DNA of 64,000 bases from NCBI RefSeq assembly GCF_954871325.1, contig NC_088777.1:30853366-30917365 (forward strand). Reading direction: 5' to 3'. Under the pieces are notes generated by a model. The model was not told the origin of the DNA. It ran no database searches and worked only from the letters and a program-made list of their open reading frames with translations. This document shows positions 59,195 to 64,000 of the stretch, piece by piece. Position 1 is the stretch's first letter. Each line of letters opens with the position of its first letter. The DNA is from Gordionus sp. m RMFG-2023. Taxonomy: Eukaryota > Nematomorpha > Gordioida > Chordodea > Parachordodidae. The position numbers and the translations under genes were made by a program.

Positions 59195-59489
59195 CAGCCC
59201 AGATTTTTTTTAATATGTTTTTCGGCCCGGCCCGATTTTTTTGAAAATAAGATTTTCAGTCCCGGCCCGCGTTTTTTTAAATTAAATTATATTTATTTTT
59301 GATTTTTATAGCTAATAATGGCGATTTCAAATATTTGGTTTTAAATACAGCTCGGCCCGGATATTTTTTCTAAAATATTTTTCAGGCCCAGCCTGGGTGT
59401 TTTTTTAAAAAAAATTTCGGGCCCGGCCAGGGTATGTTTAAAAAAATTAAAATACGGTCTGGCTCGGGGACCGGGCCTGCAAGTCTCTG
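59195..59489. mobile_element. hAT MITE, family C (long copy)
   Basis: Right end in reverse is CAGAGACTTGCAGGCCCGG; the left end is less sure (CAGCCCAGATTTTTTTTAAT). Flanks AATAACCA and AAAAACAT agree only at 5 of 8. It contains CGGCCCGGCCCG words in direct and inverted form and TTTATAGCTAATAATGGCGA, shared with 41691-41907. Confidence 0.7.
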
Positions 59490-60896
59490 AAAAACATACC
59501 TATGAAATACAACTTCTGAAAGTAGATTGAATGAATTGTATCTTTTGAATATTCATAGGCATTTAACGCCAAACAAGGATAGATAATTTAAAAATTAGCT
59601 CAAAACATACAAAATACAATTATTCCTAAGAAACTTTTTGTGTATTAATTTATATTTTCAACATTTAAATTTTTTATACTTTATATATTTTAAAGGCTCA
59701 AAAACAAATTTCAATTTTGGGTCATTTAAGTGATTCATATCGTGGTTATATTTACTTTATATTTTATATTGCACCTTTACTTTACAGTTTTTCAAGCCGG
59801 TTTATATATATATTTTTTTTGTAATTCACATTAGTTTAAAATTGTGTATTAGAAAAGTTATTAGTCCTAATAAATTTATGCTTAGTATTTTTAATTAACA
59901 ATAATATTTCTTAAAATTTTTTTATTATCCCCCCCCCCCCCAGACCAAATTCCTGCGTACGCCCCTGGATGGGAAATTGAAATCAAATTTGATATGAACA
60001 TTAATTCTTTCAATACTCTAATGACAAATGAATTTAATTTGTAAAAATTCTATATTTAATATTCATACTTGATAGACTATTCTATGGATTCAAAATAGAT
60101 AATATGATTAAATTTATAACTCTTTTATAATTATAATCTTACTACTCTCTTTATTTTACCTTCTTCCAAATTTCTTAATATTAATTTAATTAATTCTTAA
60201 ATTAAATATAATCAAAATTACTATTTTTACTAATATCTTATTTTTTAATAACCTTTCTTATCCCTAATATTGTTTTTTTCCACCATTTTTTTATTTTAAT
60301 TTATCCATCATTTTTTTTTTATTTTAACCACCATTTATAATCTAAATTTTTTTAAATAATAAAAAATAATTAAATAAAAAATTTTCTAATTTAGAAGATC
60401 ATTAATTTTTTTTACTAAACTTATGTATCTTCTCTTGTCCACCATTTTTTTATTTACTATTAATTTTTTTCTATATTATTATTTATTTATTTAATTTACC
60501 TTCCAATAATAATACCCAAATAATATTAAATATATTTTAAATAACTTATTTATTAATATCCAAATTTTTTTTAACATTTACAATTTTCTAATTAAATTTA
60601 TTAAATAAAATAATTAAGTTTTTTTGGAAGGACCTTTTCTTATATTCTATTCCTTCCTTTGCTATACTCACTATTCACATATATATATGGCTCGGATGTA
60701 GTTCTCCTCATATACTTCATACCTGGGTTACAAGGTTTGTTGGTATCCTTGAGTAAAAAAATCGGCATAATTATATGCAAGATGGGCCTTCATATAATTC
60801 ACGTAAAAGATAAAGATGCAATATATCATGATTCTGTAATTAATCAATACAAACTAAAGATAATAATCTCATTATTAAATTGTCTCAGAGATGCTT
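59490..60896. other. AT-rich stretch; one lone hAT end
   Basis: Bases 59928-59967 in reverse read CAGGGGCGTACGCAGGAATT and then a run of G, a common hAT end form; no partner was found. 60120-60660 is a TTTATTTT-rich low-complexity run. The frame at 60659-60931 has no recognised family. Confidence 0.5.
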
Positions 60897-60992
60897 TGTA
60901 CTCAGCCAATATTAGAGGTCAAAATACTTAAGTTTTTACAATTTTGTACTCAGCCAATATTAGAGGTCAAAATACTTAAGTTTTTACAATTT
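60897..60992. repeat. Perfect tandem duplication of 48 bp
   Basis: TGTACTCAGCCAATATTAGA and the following 28 bases occur twice without a difference. The first copy lies in the end of an unassigned open frame. Confidence 0.95.
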
Positions 60993-61479
60993 TAATTGTA
61001 TTCAGTATTAAGTAATAATACCAATAACTATCCCAACTAACATTTGCATCACCTGAACGCTGCTGCTCTAAGTTCAAGGCGTACCTCATATATTTGATAA
61101 TCGATTAAAGCATACTATTCTCATTTTATATAAGTTAATTCACAAGCAAAATACTCAAGTTTAATATATATTTTACCTATCACACAATAATGATAACTTT
61201 ATAAATTTTTCCATTTTTTAATCAAATAACAATAATTCTTTAGCAATTAAAAATTCGATTTAAGGTTAATAAAAATAGAATTCAACCAATTACCAAAATA
61301 TGCTAAATCTCAATTCAGAACAAATTTGGTTATCCTAAATTTATTTATAATTATTAGACAGACCATTTAGACAATATTTATATAAAGGTGATTTATACAT
61401 TTAAAACTAACATCAATATTCAAGGATTAAAAATAATTTTTCATACACCACCTGTACCTATAACTTCAGAGTTATAACA
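60993..61479. other. AT-rich spacer before the LINE
   Basis: Nothing recognised. It may include the 5' end of the LINE, whose start was not found. Confidence 0.4.
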
Positions 61480-64000
61480 AACTTACTCTCATTTGTAACT
61501 ACTAACAACACATTATCTTGGAAATAGAATAAAAAAAATACAAAATTTACATGCACTATACATAATTAATCATTCTGATCCTATCTATAACAAAACCCTT
61601 ATATACCAACATACCAGCAAATAACCCTACTCCAATGTTCTTGTCTTAGACTCAAATTAACAAACTTCTCAGGTATTAACCATCTTCTCATCCTAAGTAT
61701 CAAAGGAATATGCCCATCCTGTCACAAACTTATTAATATAAAAAAAAGATGACCATCTATACAAACATGGCCCCCAAGCCTTCACTTGCTCAGGTTCTAA
61801 TACACTGCACAAAACTAATACACCCTTAATTAATACCAAACACATACAGGTAAATAACGAATCTTTAGAAGAATTTATCTTTATCAAAAAATAACAACAA
61901 TAAAATACATCCCATTTAGCGTTAATTACCAGATTACTGACCAGTTTATTAAATTATTTGATAATATCTAAGATTTGTCAAATTTAAATCATTGAATAAT
62001 CTCTTCACATTCCCTTTAAAATGCCTCTCAATCCCAAAAGATAACAAATCTATCTCACTATCTAACCTAATAAAAGACAGACTCAAACATTTGGAAAACT
62101 TAACACAGTTAGAATACATTAAAAATCCCAATAATTCTAATGAAAGTTTCAGTAGTACCTGCAACAAAATATCCAAAAAATAAATGAAGGCGACATATGC
62201 GGTGCACAAAAATTAATCTCTTCACAATCAAAACTCGCCCCATTTAACGACGAGACCCTTGACAACCTAAACTCCCTTCACCCACGTGCCTCTTACACTA
62301 GCTTACCAGACCCACCGTTCAATATCCCCTCTTTCATAATTACAAACCAAGATATTTGCGAAAAAGTGAATTTAATAAATTTTCAGCAGCCCGGATGGCT
62401 ATAGACCATCTTACTTCCAAACATTACTAAAATCTCATAATTCCAATAATTTTTTAACTCACTTACCACCTTCCTTAATAATATAACTACTAAAGATATT
62501 CCCACATTAGCTCATCAAATTATATTTGGTGCAAACTTGATTGCTTTTGAAAAACCTAATGGATGCATCCGGCCAATCGCAATCGGTTCACTTTTCAGAC
62601 GCTGATAACTAAAATTATTGCAAAAAAAATAAAACCCGATACTCATTCCTTGCTTGGCAAATATCAATTAGGATGTGAACTAAAGGAGGCGTAAATATAG
62701 CTTCTCACTGCCTACGAATCTACCTTCAACATCCACCGATTTTAAGAATGTCTTCAATACAATTTCACGTTCCTCGGCACTCGAATCTTTTTACGATAAT
62801 TTCCCCCAATACTCACGCTTCGTAGACATCTACTATAACAATAGCACTCCCCTCATTTTAATAGTAGCATTATATATTCCGAAGAGGGAGTACAATAGGG
62901 CGACCCTCTCGGCCCTATTCTTTTCTGCTTAGCTATCCACAATATGATGAAAGATCTTAAATTAGATTTTGACTCGACTTTAACCTATGGTACCTAGATG
63001 ATGGCACCCTTTGCGGTAATTCACATCAAATTCCTAAGCTACCTCGAAACAGAATGCACTAAAATTGGTTTAGAATTAAACAAAACCAAAACAGAAATAT
63101 GCTCCCTTAACCCCGAGATTCCCTTTGATTTATTTAAAGATTACACTATTATCGAAAAAGAAGATATCCAACTCTTGGGCTCCCCATTACTTAATAATAA
63201 TATATCCGAAAAAATTATCGATAAAACTTTTTCTGAGATGCAAAACATGGAAAAGTTCATCAACCACATTCCATCGCACCAGCTTTTTTACTTATTAAAA
63301 AAGTCTTTATATCTTCCTAAAATTTCGCATCTCTTCCACTCATCCTCCTCAAAATTTTTCATTCAAAACAATATTAGTTTAAAGACCTTTATAGAAAGGA
63401 TTCTCAACCTTTCATTATCAGACTTTAATTGTCACCTAGCTCAATTGCCCGCTAAACTAGGTGGTATCGATGATCCCCTTAGAATTACTTTCCCTATCTC
63501 TATTTATCTCAAATCGCCTATCCCTCAATTCTGCGATCTCATCATTCATAACCCCCAATGATGATCTTCTAGCAGCAGCAATCTAACAATGGAATCTTCT
63601 TACCCCAGACGGTTATACATTTCCAACAAATCTATCATCGAATCCCTAATAAAGAAATTACAAAATAGTCTTAACCCAACCGATATTAACGATATACAAC
63701 TATTATAATCCAACGATAAATATGGCGAGCATGAATGGCTCGAAGCACTTCCAAGCCAAACCTTAGATAAATTCTTAACCAATGACCAACTGAGAGTTAC
63801 TATATTATTTAAACTTGGATGCTCGTTTACATAGCCACCAATGAACTTACCCGTTCAACCTAACGCCCGACACGGCCTACACTGCACCCGCAGCCAAGGT
63901 CACCATCTCCGGCATAAAGCAATTAATAAACTCAACCAAAACGCTTTTAATAAGGCAAAAATACCCAACATCCTCGAACCAATCAACCTTTCATTACCGG
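61480..64000 (+). mobile_element. LINE with C-terminal restriction-like endonuclease type, broken, cut by window end
   Basis: On the plus strand, in order: a zinc-finger-like start (ICPSCHKLIN near 61710), reverse transcriptase blocks SRYQ-free region to KPNGCIRPIAIG (62560), LITKIIAKKI, YQLGCELKGG (62665), EEGVQ...GDPLGPILFCLAIHN (62885-62940), WYLDDGTLCG (62980), LELNKTKTEICSL (63070), QLLGSPLL, LAQLPAKLGGIDDPL (63440), then EHEWLEALPSQTL (63730) and HGLHC...RHKAIN with ILEP (63870-63990). The order is that of LINEs whose endonuclease lies at the C terminus. A clean frame exists at 62998-63561; elsewhere stops and frame changes break it. The strand is C-rich compared with its surroundings. 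Related fragments lie at 13095-13490 and 23290-23683. Confidence 0.82.

Noticed and set aside
60659-60931. 90-codon open frame as a gene.
   Set aside because: No family signal, no splice context, and its end lies in a tandem duplication; left unassigned.

Overview
This is a very AT-rich eukaryotic nuclear window with few genes and many repeats. The genes have spliceosomal introns, some as short as 42-53 bp and one of about 7.9 kb. The transposon mix (hAT, Tc1, Pogo, PiggyBac, MULE, Helitron, LINE with a restriction-like endonuclease, Ty3/Gypsy) and the ELP6 and PANK4-type proteins fit an animal, perhaps a fast-evolving or parasitic lineage. The species cannot be fixed from the sequence. No tRNA, rRNA or CRISPR was recognised.

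Host genes. (1) Bases 3-266 (+) hold a probable internal exon of a PGAP2/FRAG1-like membrane protein. (2) Bases 22054-22773 (+) hold an Elongator subunit 6 (ELP6) homologue in two exons, about 225 residues. (3) Bases 32302-44685 (-) hold a DUF89 phosphatase of the PANK4 type in seven well-supported exons plus one candidate, about 381 residues, with introns full of transposons. (4) Bases 10720-10938 (-) may be the first exon of a small coiled-coil protein. None of the three clear genes is obviously related to another in pathway.

Layout. 1-11.5 kb: PGAP2-like exon, two hAT MITEs with 8-bp target duplications, a MULE fragment and a 2.8-kb inverted-repeat element packed with tandem repeats. 11.5-15.5 kb: an internally deleted Pogo element, a LINE fragment and a Ty3/Gypsy fossil. 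15.5-21.8 kb: a 41-bp minisatellite split by a hAT element, which itself holds a Helitron and a PiggyBac remnant. 22-23.7 kb: ELP6 and a LINE tail. 25.5-27.6 kb: an unclassified transposon with long inverted repeats. 28.8-31.5 kb: a hAT with two like ends, carrying a MITE. 32.3-44.7 kb: the DUF89 gene, whose largest intron holds a hAT nested in another hAT-like element. 46-50 kb: more nested MITEs. 50.2-52.1 kb: a second Ty3/Gypsy fossil. 53.2-55.8 kb: the best-preserved hAT, with a BED finger and two short introns. 56.7-57.9 kb: a Tc1-like DD34E element. 58.4-59.5 kb: a hAT fragment carrying a MITE. 61.5-64 kb: a long but broken LINE running off the window.

The most striking structure is the Helitron at 16587-20332. 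Its empty site can be read from a second copy of the host hAT, and it carries a higher-order tandem array whose units look like exons with splice signals.
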